This document shows, in pieces, positions 46,944-55,159 of a stretch of 61,893 nucleotides of DNA. Numbering within the stretch: the stretch's first letter is position 1; each line of letters begins with the position of its first letter. This stretch comes from an uncultured Paraprevotella sp. (GTDB lineage: Bacteria; Bacteroidota; Bacteroidia; Bacteroidales; Bacteroidaceae). The position numbers and the translations under genes were made by a program. Under the pieces are notes generated by a model. The model was not told the origin of the DNA. It made no database searches and was given only the letters and a program-made list of their open reading frames with translations. The stretch covers positions 1-61,893 of the forward strand of contig URKA01000016.1 of NCBI GenBank assembly GCA_900548345.1. The letters are read 5' to 3'.

Positions 46944-47339
46944 ATGAGACATCGAAGAACGACAAATGAAAATAAGATGCTCTCCAAAATGGAGAACATG
47001 ATTTCGATGATGGCAACGGAGAAACCTTTTGAACGGATCCAGTCGTTAGAACAAAAGATTAACGAAGTGGATAAAATCCAGACCATCGAGAATTACATTG
47101 CACAGTTGAAAGAGCGTATTTGGGCAGTCAAGGAAGTGCTGACTACCGCTGAAGCTTCTGCTTATCTCGGTTTGTCCGAGAGTTATATCTACAAACTCAC
47201 TTCTCTCAAGCAAATACCACACTACAAGCCAAACGGCAAATTGGTGTATTTCAATAGAAAGGAACTTTGCGAATGGGCAATGAGAAATCAAGTACAAACA
47301 ATAGGGCAACCTGCTGCTATAACAAAAGAAGAATTATGA
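46944..47339 (+). CDS. Excisionase-like helix-turn-helix protein 1
   Basis: This 131-residue protein has a coiled-coil N-terminus (KMLSKMENMISMMATEKPFE) and a MerR/excisionase-type HTH (residues ~66-115: LTTAEASAYLGLSESYIYKLTS, then YKPNGKLVYFNRKELCEW). Such small proteins act as excisionases or activators in Bacteroides elements. The next gene is a paralogue that overlaps by 4 nt. Confidence 0.85.
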   Translation: MRHRRTTNENKMLSKMENMISMMATEKPFERIQSLEQKINEVDKIQTIENYIAQLKERIWAVKEVLTTAEASAYLGLSESYIYKLTSLKQIPHYKPNGKLVYFNRKELCEWAMRNQVQTIGQPAAITKEEL

Positions 47340-47782
47340 ATAGAAAAGAAATAGACTTACTACTCTCTCGTATCGAAGGATTGAAATCATTCCTTGAAAA
47401 CAACTCCTTGGAAAATTTTCAGCAGGAAATTCTGAATGTTGAAAATTACCTGAAACGATTCGGTTCTTTGGCCGAACTGCTATCCCATCTTGAAAATGTG
47501 GAAAAGATAGCTTATGCCGCAAAGGAGTTTCTCAATATAGACGAGGTAGCCGCCTATCTACAAGTGTCCAAAGGCTATGTCTATAAGTTAACCATGCAGA
47601 AAGAACTTACCGTGTATAAGCCGAATGGGAAAAACATATTCATTCTCAGGGATGACCTGAACCGATGGATAAAGCGCAACCCCTGTTTCTCCAATGCAGA
47701 AATAGAAAGGCAAGCCAATGTCATCGCTTACACATTGAGACAAAAAAGTAAGAACAAACCAACAAAAGGAGGAAAAAAATAA
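47336..47782 (+). CDS. Excisionase-like helix-turn-helix protein 2
   Basis: The start is at 47336 (ATGA overlap with the gene before); the longer frame from 47267 is internal to that gene. The 148-residue product has an N-terminal coiled coil and the same HTH fold (LNIDEVAAYLQVSKGYVYKL, then YKPNGKNIFILRDDLNRW). The pair looks like a tandem duplication. Its stop overlaps the next start by 1 nt. Confidence 0.85.
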   Translation: MNRKEIDLLLSRIEGLKSFLENNSLENFQQEILNVENYLKRFGSLAELLSHLENVEKIAYAAKEFLNIDEVAAYLQVSKGYVYKLTMQKELTVYKPNGKNIFILRDDLNRWIKRNPCFSNAEIERQANVIAYTLRQKSKNKPTKGGKK

Positions 47783-48849
47783 TGCAACCTGATATGATAC
47801 AACCCAACAATTATCGGATAGACGAAGCCAAATATAAGTCTTTATTGAAATATATACGGCTGAGTGTTACCGAAAAATATGAGTTTCCACAGGAAATCGT
47901 ACAAATAGACGGCGTTACCATTGCCACAATCGGAAATTTCAGTGCTTCCACCGGCAAACCCAAAAGCAAAAAGACATTCAATGTCAGTGCCATTGTCGCA
48001 TCTGCCCTTTCCGGAAAGGAAGTCCTAAAATATAAGGCAGAACTGCCGTCTTGCAAGAATCGAATCCTATACATTGACACAGAACAAAGCAAGTGCCATT
48101 GCCACAAAGTGCTTCATCGAATCCTCAAACTGGCAGGATTGCCTACTGACCAGGAAAATGACAACATCCAATTCTTGGTTCTGCGAGAATACACTCCCGA
48201 CCAAAGGAGAGATATTATACGATGGGCACTCTACGAAGAGCAAAACATCGGGCTCGTAATCATTGACGGCATCCGTGATTTAATCCATGACATAAACAGT
48301 CCCAGTGAATCTCTTGACATAATCAATGAACTGATGAGATGGTCAAGCTATTACGAACTGCATATCCACACCGTCTTACATCTAAACAAAGGGGATGACA
48401 ATACCAGAGGGCATATCGGAACAGAACTGAACAATAAGGCCGAGACTATCCTGCAAATATCAAAAAACAATGAAAATGGAAAAATCAGCGAAGTAAGAGC
48501 CATGCACATAAGGGACAGGGAATTTACGCCTTTCGCATTTGAAATCGGAGAAGACTCTCTCCCACACCTGGTAAAAGAACATCAATTCAAAAAGAACAAA
48601 ATGGACAGACTGGCTTCTTATATAGATATGACCGAGCAGCAACACCGAACCGCCTTGGAAGTAGCCTTTGAAGAATGCGCGGAATATGGCTATCAATCTT
48701 TGCTTGAAGCTCTTAAAAAGGGATATGAGAGCATTGGGTATTCAAGAGGAAGAAACACATTGGTAAACTTGTGTAAGTTCCTGTTGGAAAATCATGCCAT
48801 TACAAAAAACGGTCGTACCTACTCCTATAATAGTTCATTCCATCTCTAA
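47782..48849 (+). CDS. RecA/RepA-like ATPase with an atypical Walker A
   Basis: This 355-residue protein has an AAA_25/RepA-like core. Walker A reads GKPKSKKT, lacking the glycine normally found before the Lys-Thr pair; this GK-x-K-x-KKT form is also seen in related Bacteroides element proteins. Walker B is IGLVIIDGIRD, followed by a VLHLNKGDDNTRGHIGTEL sensor segment. The C-terminal ~90 residues are a winged-helix-like tail. Proteins of this type act in replication or mobilisation of Bacteroides elements. It is followed by a primase-like gene 46 bp downstream. Confidence 0.75.
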   Translation: MQPDMIQPNNYRIDEAKYKSLLKYIRLSVTEKYEFPQEIVQIDGVTIATIGNFSASTGKPKSKKTFNVSAIVASALSGKEVLKYKAELPSCKNRILYIDTEQSKCHCHKVLHRILKLAGLPTDQENDNIQFLVLREYTPDQRRDIIRWALYEEQNIGLVIIDGIRDLIHDINSPSESLDIINELMRWSSYYELHIHTVLHLNKGDDNTRGHIGTELNNKAETILQISKNNENGKISEVRAMHIRDREFTPFAFEIGEDSLPHLVKEHQFKKNKMDRLASYIDMTEQQHRTALEVAFEECAEYGYQSLLEALKKGYESIGYSRGRNTLVNLCKFLLENHAITKNGRTYSYNSSFHL

Positions 48850-48895
48850 GCAGTATGGTTTAGTTTGTGGGTATATATAAGTAAACCATACTAAA

Positions 48896-49783
48896 ATGAA
48901 TATAAAAGAAGCGAAACAGATACGGCTCGTGGAATATCTGCGGATAATAGGACATTCTCCGGTCAATGCGCGTGGCTGCCAGTATTGGTATCTCTCCCCA
49001 TTGCGAGAGGAACGTACCCCCTCGTTCAAGGTCAACGATAATTTGAACGAATGGTACGACTTTGGGCTTTCTGCCGGAGGTGACATCATAGAACTGGGAA
49101 AACACCTTTATCGGACTGGCAATGTAAGTATGGTATTGCTCCGCATCAGCGAGAATGCCATTGGCATACCTTTTCAACGGCTACAAAGCCGGAGTGTCCG
49201 TCCCTGTCCTATCGAGGAAGAGATGGAAAACGTGGAAGTAAGAGAACTGAGCCACCATGCCCTGTTGTCTTACCTCCGTTCCAGGTATATCAGTGAGAAT
49301 ATCGGCAGGCTGTATTGCAAGGAAATTCATTATGAGCTACGCAAAAGACACTATTTCGCCATAGCCTTTGAAAACAAGACCGGCGGTTACGAGGTGCGCA
49401 ATCCTTATTATAAAGGATGTATAAAGGGGAAAGACATATCCGTCATCAGGTATAACAAGGATATAATCCAAAACCATGTCTGCGTGTTCGAGGGCTTTAT
49501 GGACTTCTTGTCTTACCAAGAACTTCATAGAAAAGGAGACTATCATGTCTGCATCGACAGCCCTACCGATTTTCTTGTGATGAACTCAGTCAGTAATCTG
49601 AAAAAGTGTCTTGTGGAACTGGAACGGTACACCGCCATCCATTGCTATCTGGATAACGACCTTGCCGGGCGAAAAACAGTCGAAACCATTGCCGGACTTT
49701 GCGGCAACCGGGTAACTGACCATTCGGAATGTTATTATAACTACAAAGACCTCAATGACTATCTGAGAGGCAAAAGGCGTTAG
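48896..49783 (+). CDS. CHC2-like/Toprim primase of element 1
   Basis: This 295-residue protein has a degenerate CHC2 zinc-finger region at the N-terminus (WYLSPLREERTPSFKV, then WYDFGLSAGGDIIELG) and a Toprim_2-type domain (NHVCVFEGFMDFLSYQ, then IHCYLDNDLAGRKTVETI). It probably primes replication of the excised circular or single-stranded form of the element, together with the ATPase before it. Confidence 0.85.
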   Translation: MNIKEAKQIRLVEYLRIIGHSPVNARGCQYWYLSPLREERTPSFKVNDNLNEWYDFGLSAGGDIIELGKHLYRTGNVSMVLLRISENAIGIPFQRLQSRSVRPCPIEEEMENVEVRELSHHALLSYLRSRYISENIGRLYCKEIHYELRKRHYFAIAFENKTGGYEVRNPYYKGCIKGKDISVIRYNKDIIQNHVCVFEGFMDFLSYQELHRKGDYHVCIDSPTDFLVMNSVSNLKKCLVELERYTAIHCYLDNDLAGRKTVETIAGLCGNRVTDHSECYYNYKDLNDYLRGKRR

Positions 49784-49813
49784 TCTTTGTCTTCCCTTTG
49801 ATAGGAATATAGT

Positions 49814-49854
49814 ATCCACGAAAGGCTCTCCGCACAGGAGGGATTTTCGTGGAT
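49814..49854. terminator. Bidirectional hairpin between the primase and the cargo gene
   Basis: ATCCACGAAA (49814-49823) pairs perfectly with TTTCGTGGAT (49845-49854), with an inner CTCC/GGAG stem. It lies between two converging genes. Confidence 0.78.
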
Positions 49855-49894
49855 ATGTGTGTAAGTAAACCTGGTTATGGATTTTTCCTACTAT

Positions 49895-51451
49895 CTATTT
49901 GGCTATAATCTCCCAATAGCCGGTCTTAGTAGAACCTACCCTCTTAATAACATTCAATTCCTGAAGCTGCTTCATTGTTTGGGCGACCCACCTTCTTGAA
50001 TAACCTGTCAGATTAGCAAGGTCTGTCATGGTTACTTTGGGATTGATTTGTATTTGTTCCAAAATTTGTAGTGCAGTTTCTGGTGCAGTTTGTAGTGCAG
50101 TTTGTAGTGCAGTTTTGAGTGCACCTCGCCTTGATGCCTTCACGGAAGCATCTTTGTTGGCTATGTCGGCTATTATATTGCCGGCTGCTTCATGGCAAGG
50201 AATCGTGATGCGGAAGAATGTGCGGTCTTCATCCGTGACAACAGTTGCACGAGGAGAACCGTTATTCTCCAATACATTTTGTATGGTCGGAATACCTGTA
50301 GAACGCCCTTCGGTCATATCCAGTTCTTTAAGATATTCTCCCAAGCGACGGTTGCGATAACGTTTTGAAACAAGAATCTCACAACGGGAAATGTCAGCGG
50401 CAGATATACTTCGATCCGGACCACCCACATTTTGAATGGTAATACTATCCGGCTCTACTGTTATTACGACAGGTTCCCATTCCCGATAGTCACGATGATA
50501 AAGCGAGTTCGTGACACTTTCTTCCAATGCCTGATAAGGATAAGTATAGAATTTCCTGCTGCGATAGTCATTCTCCGGTTTGATGATACTCTGCATCACG
50601 AGCATACGCTTCAAGTATTCCAAGGTGCGGTCTATAATCTGCGGAACAGAACCTGTGATGACTGCTCCTTCGTAAAGGTTACTCGGATTATTCAGCCTTC
50701 CTTCAGGGAAATAGACAATCTCCACCTGTGTCCGCTTGAAAAATTTGCTTGGATTCTCACAGAACATCATGGCTGCCACGTTTCTCAGCATACGGTTTTC
50801 CTTCGGGCCGACAAACAAGTCCATCTGCTCCAGAATCTCTTGCAGTGGTCTGACGTTAATCTCGCTTGCCAGTTTGCTTCCGACTTTCACCAGGTATTCA
50901 CGCAAAAGCAAAGTGGATATGTCTTCCAAACGAATGTCAGGGTTGCCCCTTTCATCAAATGGCACACGACTGGCAAGTTCGCGAAGCTCATCCAGCACCT
51001 CACCTTTGGCGATAATGCTGCTTGTTCCACTGCGGATATAGAAGTATTCCTTGGAACCGTTCTTTGCCGTTACATTCTCCGGAACAGAATACGGACGGTT
51101 AATCCCGGCAGGGCACCATATTACGAGTACAGTCTTGCCGTCCACTTCCTCCGTGCTTGTCCGAGGCATATAGTACGGGGCTATCTTGTTATTATAGCCG
51201 ACCATATCCTGAAGGATGTCATCAATCTCTTCAATGGGTATTCCTTCAACAGGCCGAATGGCAACTCCGGTCTTGTCGTCAGTGTCAACGCCTACCACGA
51301 TATAACCGCCACCAAGGTCGTCAAAATCATTTGCGAAAGCGCATACGCTGTGGTATATGCTCACCGGATTCCAACCTTTCTTAAATTCAATCCGATTGGA
51401 TTCTATCCTCTGTTTGTTCAGCAGGTCGTCTATGTTGATAGCAAGTGCCAT
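49895..51451 (-). CDS. AlbA_2/Schlafen-type ATP-binding protein with winged helix (cargo)
   Basis: This 518-residue protein starts with an AlbA_2 domain (ESNRIEFKKGW, then GGGYIVVGVDTDDKTG; residues ~13-140). A GHKL-type ATPase-like domain follows (YPYQALEESVTNSLYHRDY, then ITIQNVGGPDRSIS, ~300-420). A linker with a TALQ-type 4-residue tandem repeat (~455-470) leads to a C-terminal winged HTH (VTMTDLANLTGYSRRWVAQTMKQL). This AAA_4/HATPase_c_4 arrangement is often called a transcriptional regulator, and AlbA_2 domains also occur in defence proteins. It is the only minus-strand gene in element 1, so it is probably cargo. The function is not known. Confidence 0.8.
   Translation of the reverse strand: MALAINIDDLLNKQRIESNRIEFKKGWNPVSIYHSVCAFANDFDDLGGGYIVVGVDTDDKTGVAIRPVEGIPIEEIDDILQDMVGYNNKIAPYYMPRTSTEEVDGKTVLVIWCPAGINRPYSVPENVTAKNGSKEYFYIRSGTSSIIAKGEVLDELRELASRVPFDERGNPDIRLEDISTLLLREYLVKVGSKLASEINVRPLQEILEQMDLFVGPKENRMLRNVAAMMFCENPSKFFKRTQVEIVYFPEGRLNNPSNLYEGAVITGSVPQIIDRTLEYLKRMLVMQSIIKPENDYRSRKFYTYPYQALEESVTNSLYHRDYREWEPVVITVEPDSITIQNVGGPDRSISAADISRCEILVSKRYRNRRLGEYLKELDMTEGRSTGIPTIQNVLENNGSPRATVVTDEDRTFFRITIPCHEAAGNIIADIANKDASVKASRRGALKTALQTALQTAPETALQILEQIQINPKVTMTDLANLTGYSRRWVAQTMKQLQELNVIKRVGSTKTGYWEIIAK
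50065..50124 (-). repeat. 12-bp minisatellite inside the AlbA_2 gene
   Basis: The plus strand reads GTGCAG at 50071, 50083, 50095 and 50107, and GTGCAC at 50119: a 12-bp period repeated four times, coding for TALQ-like units. Copy number may vary between strains. Confidence 0.75.
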
Positions 51452-51900
51452 AATTATTCATCCGCTTAATGGTAATTGTTCTCTGTTCGTCTTTCAAAAT
51501 ATACATGGCAGTTTTGCGTTTTCGTCTTTTATTACCACAAACACCTTGAAAATCTGTTGCAAAGTTAATGATTTTGCACGAGTTGAGCAAAGAAACGGGT
51601 GATTGGTTTAATAGTCATTGATGAATAAGAGACTTTCATCTGATTTTCTTTGGAAAATACAAGTAAAGACATTAAGCCGGGCAAACCGGACAACCTGTTC
51701 ATCTTTCATCCTCGTCTCAATCCGGCTCGTTTTTCGGTTCAAAATTGCGCTTAAAGTATGATAATTGAGTATGATTTTAGATTTTCTCAGAATAATGTTT
51801 AATATTCAGCCGCTTTTCGCAAGGATATTTCGTAGTATGAAATTATTGTACTTCCTTTGCGTTCATATTTTAATCATATTCTAAAATCAGACTATAAGAT
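51452..51900. other. Intergenic region before the tra operon
   Basis: These 449 bases hold no convincing gene. They carry the promoter of the minus-strand cargo gene (51560-51591) and the leader of the tra operon. The latter includes TTGAGTATGATTTTA at 51765-51779 and AAAATCAGACTA at 51884-51895, both of which recur in element 2. No clear TAnnTTTG box is found for the tra operon, so its promoter is probably activator-dependent. Confidence 0.55.
51560..51591 (-). promoter_or_regulatory. Consensus promoter of the AlbA_2 gene
   Basis: On the minus strand TTTG (51588-51591), a 20-bp spacer and TAACTTTG (51560-51567) match the Bacteroidales consensus. The start codon is 109 bp downstream. Confidence 0.75.
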
Positions 51901-52353
51901 ATGAAAGCATATTTTATCTTCGCCATTGCGCTGACCGTGGCATACATCATCTACTACGCTGTAATGATAGCAAGAGACCTTTATGGTAAAAACGGAGAAA
52001 AGATAAAATCCGGAGAAGAAGAATTTGACGTGAGCGATTTTGACGAGGAAGAAAGCGTCAGCGTGGTGGAGAACGACAAGGGATTCAATATCGGAGATAA
52101 CGAGTATGAGACACACTACATCGATGAGACACAGAATGTGTCGGAGGAAACAAATCCCACAGACGAAAAGCCGAAACAGGATGTCATCGAGGCTCTGAAC
52201 AACAAGGTCAAGGCTAACATGGAAGAGACACAGGTCACCTTCTCCAATCCCTATAACTCCGCAGAGCTGTACAAGCTGATGATTCAAAACGGCATTGGAG
52301 AATTGCATCCGGACGGAGGTGTAACCACCAAGAACGTAATAGATGAACTATGA
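51901..52353 (+). CDS. Conserved conjugation-operon protein, N-terminal membrane anchor
   Basis: This 150-residue protein has one N-terminal helix (AYFIFAIALTVAYIIYYAVMI), then an acidic region (~35-85) and a polar C-terminus. It opens the tra operon and overlaps the next gene by 4 nt (ATGA). Position immediately before the DUF4134 genes matches a small conserved protein seen in Bacteroidales elements. I do not recognise a named family. Confidence 0.6.
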   Translation: MKAYFIFAIALTVAYIIYYAVMIARDLYGKNGEKIKSGEEEFDVSDFDEEESVSVVENDKGFNIGDNEYETHYIDETQNVSEETNPTDEKPKQDVIEALNNKVKANMEETQVTFSNPYNSAELYKLMIQNGIGELHPDGGVTTKNVIDEL

Positions 52354-52682
52354 CCCGATACGATGGCAAAAGAATACTAAGCGCACTGTGTACGCTGCTC
52401 CCTTGTTCCGTCTTCGCTAAAAGCGGCGGCGTGAACTACTCGTGGGGAGCAGACGCGCTGGCTTCCATGCACGACTATGTGGTGACGATGATGCTCTATG
52501 TCCAGTACATCATTTACGCGGTTGCAGGAGGATTTGCGGTCATAGCCGCATTCCAGATATATATCAAGATGAACACGGGCGAGGACGGAATAACCAAGCA
52601 CATACTCACGCTGGTCGGGGCCTGCCTTTTCATCATAGGTGCAACAATAGTCTTTCCGGCATTTTTCGGCTATCGAATTTAG
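52350..52682 (+). CDS. DUF4134 (TraE-type) conjugation protein, copy 1
   Basis: This 110-residue protein has a signal-like N-terminus and two transmembrane helices (YVQYIIYAVAGGFAVIAAFQIYIKM, ILTLVGACLFIIGATIVFPAFFG). It matches DUF4134, the small double-helix proteins encoded upstream of traF and traG, with a VirB2 pilin-like size and layout. A second copy follows 51 bp downstream. Confidence 0.82.
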   Translation: MTRYDGKRILSALCTLLPCSVFAKSGGVNYSWGADALASMHDYVVTMMLYVQYIIYAVAGGFAVIAAFQIYIKMNTGEDGITKHILTLVGACLFIIGATIVFPAFFGYRI

Positions 52683-52733
52683 AAAATCACGAGTGTAAAA
52701 CAATCAATAAAGTTCAATTAAAACAAGACAAGC

Positions 52734-53096
52734 ATGTTTGAAAAAGTAAAACGATTCGCAAAGAAGATCGCGACTTCAAAGAAAACGCAGATGACCTGCC
52801 TGATGATGGTGTGCGGAGTGACCGCTTTGATGGCACAGACTACCGCAGGAGACTACTCGGCCGGAACAGCGGCACTGACCCAGGTGAGCGAGGAAATCGC
52901 CAAGTATGTTCCTATCGTGGTGAAACTCTGTTACGCCATTGCCGGTGTGGTAGCCGTAGTGGGTGCGATCTCGGTATACATCGCGATGAACAATGAGGAG
53001 CAGGATGTCAAGAAAAAGATCATGATGGTGGTCGGGGCCTGCATCTTCCTTATCGCGGCAGCCCAGGCACTTCCTCTGTTCTTCGGACTCTCCTAA
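52734..53096 (+). CDS. traE: DUF4134 (TraE-type) conjugation protein, copy 2
   Basis: This 120-residue protein has a signal peptide (cut near ALMAQ) and two helices (VVKLCYAIAGVVAVVGAISVYIAM, KIMMVVGACIFLIAAAQALPLFFG). It is the closer match to standard TraE and is probably a pilin-like subunit of the mating channel. Having two DUF4134 genes in tandem is typical of some but not all elements. Confidence 0.85.
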   Translation: MFEKVKRFAKKIATSKKTQMTCLMMVCGVTALMAQTTAGDYSAGTAALTQVSEEIAKYVPIVVKLCYAIAGVVAVVGAISVYIAMNNEEQDVKKKIMMVVGACIFLIAAAQALPLFFGLS

Positions 53097-53108
53097 ACCG
53101 CAGGTATC

Positions 53109-53405
53109 ATGAACGGGAAAGAGGGACACTATCCGGATTATCCATTGTTCAAGGGGCTGCAACGTCCCCTTGAATTTATGGGTATTCAGGGTCGCTACAT
53201 CTATTGGGCGGCAGCCACGATAGGCATCGCCATTGTCGGCTTCATCATAGCCTACTGTATGGCAGGATTCGTCCTTGCCCTGATTGTCCTGTCCGTCACC
53301 GTGACAAGCGGCGTGGGACTGATTCTGTTCAAGCAGCGCAAGGGACTGCACAGCAAACGGCAGGAATGTGGGGTGTTCATCTATGCCTACTCAAAGAAAA
53401 TGTAA
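53109..53405 (+). CDS. traF: DUF4133 (TraF-type) conjugation protein
   Basis: This 98-residue protein has PLFKGLQRPLEFMGIQGRYIYWAA and two adjacent helices (GIAIVGFIIAYCMAGFVLALIVLSVTV), as in DUF4133 proteins (VirB3-like position). It lies 12 nt after the DUF4134 gene and 98 bp before traG. Confidence 0.88.
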   Translation: MNGKEGHYPDYPLFKGLQRPLEFMGIQGRYIYWAAATIGIAIVGFIIAYCMAGFVLALIVLSVTVTSGVGLILFKQRKGLHSKRQECGVFIYAYSKKM

Positions 53406-53503
53406 CAGAAAACCATTTGACCATGAATGGATATATTGAATGTTGAACGTGGGTGGGCTTGGCCTTTCAATAGGTCAGCCTGCCCTTAATTGTAAACAGC
53501 CGA

Positions 53504-54934
53504 ATGATTATATATGTTTTCATAGTCTTCATTGCCCTTTGCGTGGGCATGGCCGTGTCGGTCTATGCCTTTGGAACGGGCGGCAAGCGGAAACGCATCT
53601 TTCAGGACATCTATTTCTCCGTGGAAGAAGCGGACGGGATTGGTGTGATATATACCAAGACCGGAGAATATTCCGCCGTACTGAAACTGGAGAACCCGGT
53701 ACAGAAATATTGCGCCAATATCGGCTCTTACTATGAGTTCACGCAACTTTTCACCGCCATTGCCCAGACTTTGGGAGAAGGCTATGCCATACACAAGCAG
53801 GATATTTTTATCCGGAAAAAATTCACGGAAGAGAGCGACGAGAACCGTGAATTTCTCTCCACATCCTATTTCCGTTACTTCAACGGAAGACCTTATACCG
53901 ACAGCGAATGTTACCTGACTATCACTCAGGAAGTCAAGAAAAGCCGTCTGTTTTCTTTTGACGGCAAGAAGTGGCGAGACTTCCTTGTAAAGATACGCAA
54001 GGTTCACGACCAGCTGCGTGATGCCGGCGTACAGGTGAGATTCCTGAACAGGCAGGAAGTCAATGAATATGTTGACCGTTATTTCGCCATGAACTTCCGT
54101 GACAAGGTGGTCTCCATGACTAACTTCAAGGTGGATGACGAATGTATCTCCATGGGAGACAAACGGTGCAAGGTGTATAGCCTTGTGGATGTGGATAACG
54201 TGAGCCTGCCGTCTGTCATCCGTCCCTATACCAACGTGGAGGTCAACAACAGCAGTATGCCGATGGATCTGGTGTCTGTTGTGTCCAGCATTCCCAATAC
54301 CGAAGCGGTGGTGTATAACCAGATGATATTCATTCCCAACCAAAAGAGAGAACTGGCCTTGCTTGACAAAAAGAAGAACCGCCATGCAAGTATGCCCAAT
54401 CCCGGCAACCAGATGGCGGTAGAGGACATCAAGCGTGTGCAGGAAGTGGTGGCAAGGGAAAGCAAGCAACTGGTCTATACGCACTACAATCTTGTAGTAG
54501 CAATGTCCGCGGACACCGACATCCACAAATGCACCAACCATCTGGAAAACCAGTTTTCAAGGATGGGCATCCATATTTCCAAAAGAGCCTACAACCAGTT
54601 GGAGCTGTTCGTCAACTCCTTTCCGGGTAACTGTTACGGTATGAGTCCCGACTATGACCGTTTCCTTACCTTGGGTGATGCGGCAGCCTGTCTGATGTAC
54701 AAGGAACGCATCCTGCATAGCGAGAAAACTCCTTTGAAGATATATTACACGGACAGGCAAGGCGTGCCTGTGGCTATCGACATCACAGGAAAAGAGGGCG
54801 CGGAGAAATTGACCGACAACAGCAATTTTTTTTGTCTGGGTCCAAGTGGCAGCGGCAAATCCTTCCACATGCATGTCATATGGACTAAAACGCATCGAAA
54901 AGAACTCCAAACAAAACTTAGAGAAACGTCATAA
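53504..54934 (+). pseudogene. traG: TraG-type VirB4-like ATPase, cut just after the Walker A motif
   Basis: The first ~456 residues match TraG: an N-terminal membrane helix, the TraG N-domain (KRKRIFQDIYFSVEEADGIG) and the start of the ATPase domain, with GPSGSGKS (~446-453) and SFHM. After the Met codon at 54869-54871 the reading continues into unrelated sequence for about 21 residues and stops at 54934. A full TraG has about 800 residues, so almost half, including Walker B, is missing here. Element 2 starts at this point. The other half may lie past the window's end. As it stands the protein cannot hydrolyse ATP. Confidence 0.85.
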
Positions 54935-55011
54935 ATAGCTCATTTTCAATACATATTCATTAACATAACGCTCCAACCGCCTATTGCGAGTTTCATCCGT
55001 TTATAGTAATT

Positions 55012-55098
55012 TTGTACCACGGTTGTACCATGGGCAGAGGGACACACGGTTCTTAATGAGGGTTCTTATTTCCTCTTATTTCCCCTTGTTTCCTCTTA
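55012..55098. repeat. Direct repeats at the left end of element 2 (candidate arm sites)
   Basis: TTGTACCA lies at 55012 and 55023 (11 bp apart). GGTTCTTA lies at 55048 and 55061. TTTCCTCTTA, TTTCCCCTTG and TTTCCTCTTA follow in tandem at 55069, 55079 and 55089 (10-bp period). This resembles integrase arm-type sites near an attachment end. No gene is seen in 54935-55159. Confidence 0.6.
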
Positions 55099-55159
55099 AA
55101 AGTTTCCGTCAAGGACCATCCCCCATGAGTCACTGCAAAATTCAAAAATAACGGTAAAA

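Larger units (their letters stand above)
43045..54871 (+). mobile_element. Element 1: integrative conjugative element, left part, interrupted by element 2
   Basis: Between the mnmE stop and the traG break lie an integrase, excisionase-like HTH proteins, a RecA-like ATPase, a CHC2/Toprim primase, one cargo gene in opposite orientation and the first tra genes. This matches the gene content of Bacteroidales integrative conjugative elements. The left end is somewhere in 43045-43170; the exact attachment site cannot be fixed because the right end is not in the window. The rest of the tra operon must lie beyond element 2 or be lost. Confidence 0.8.
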
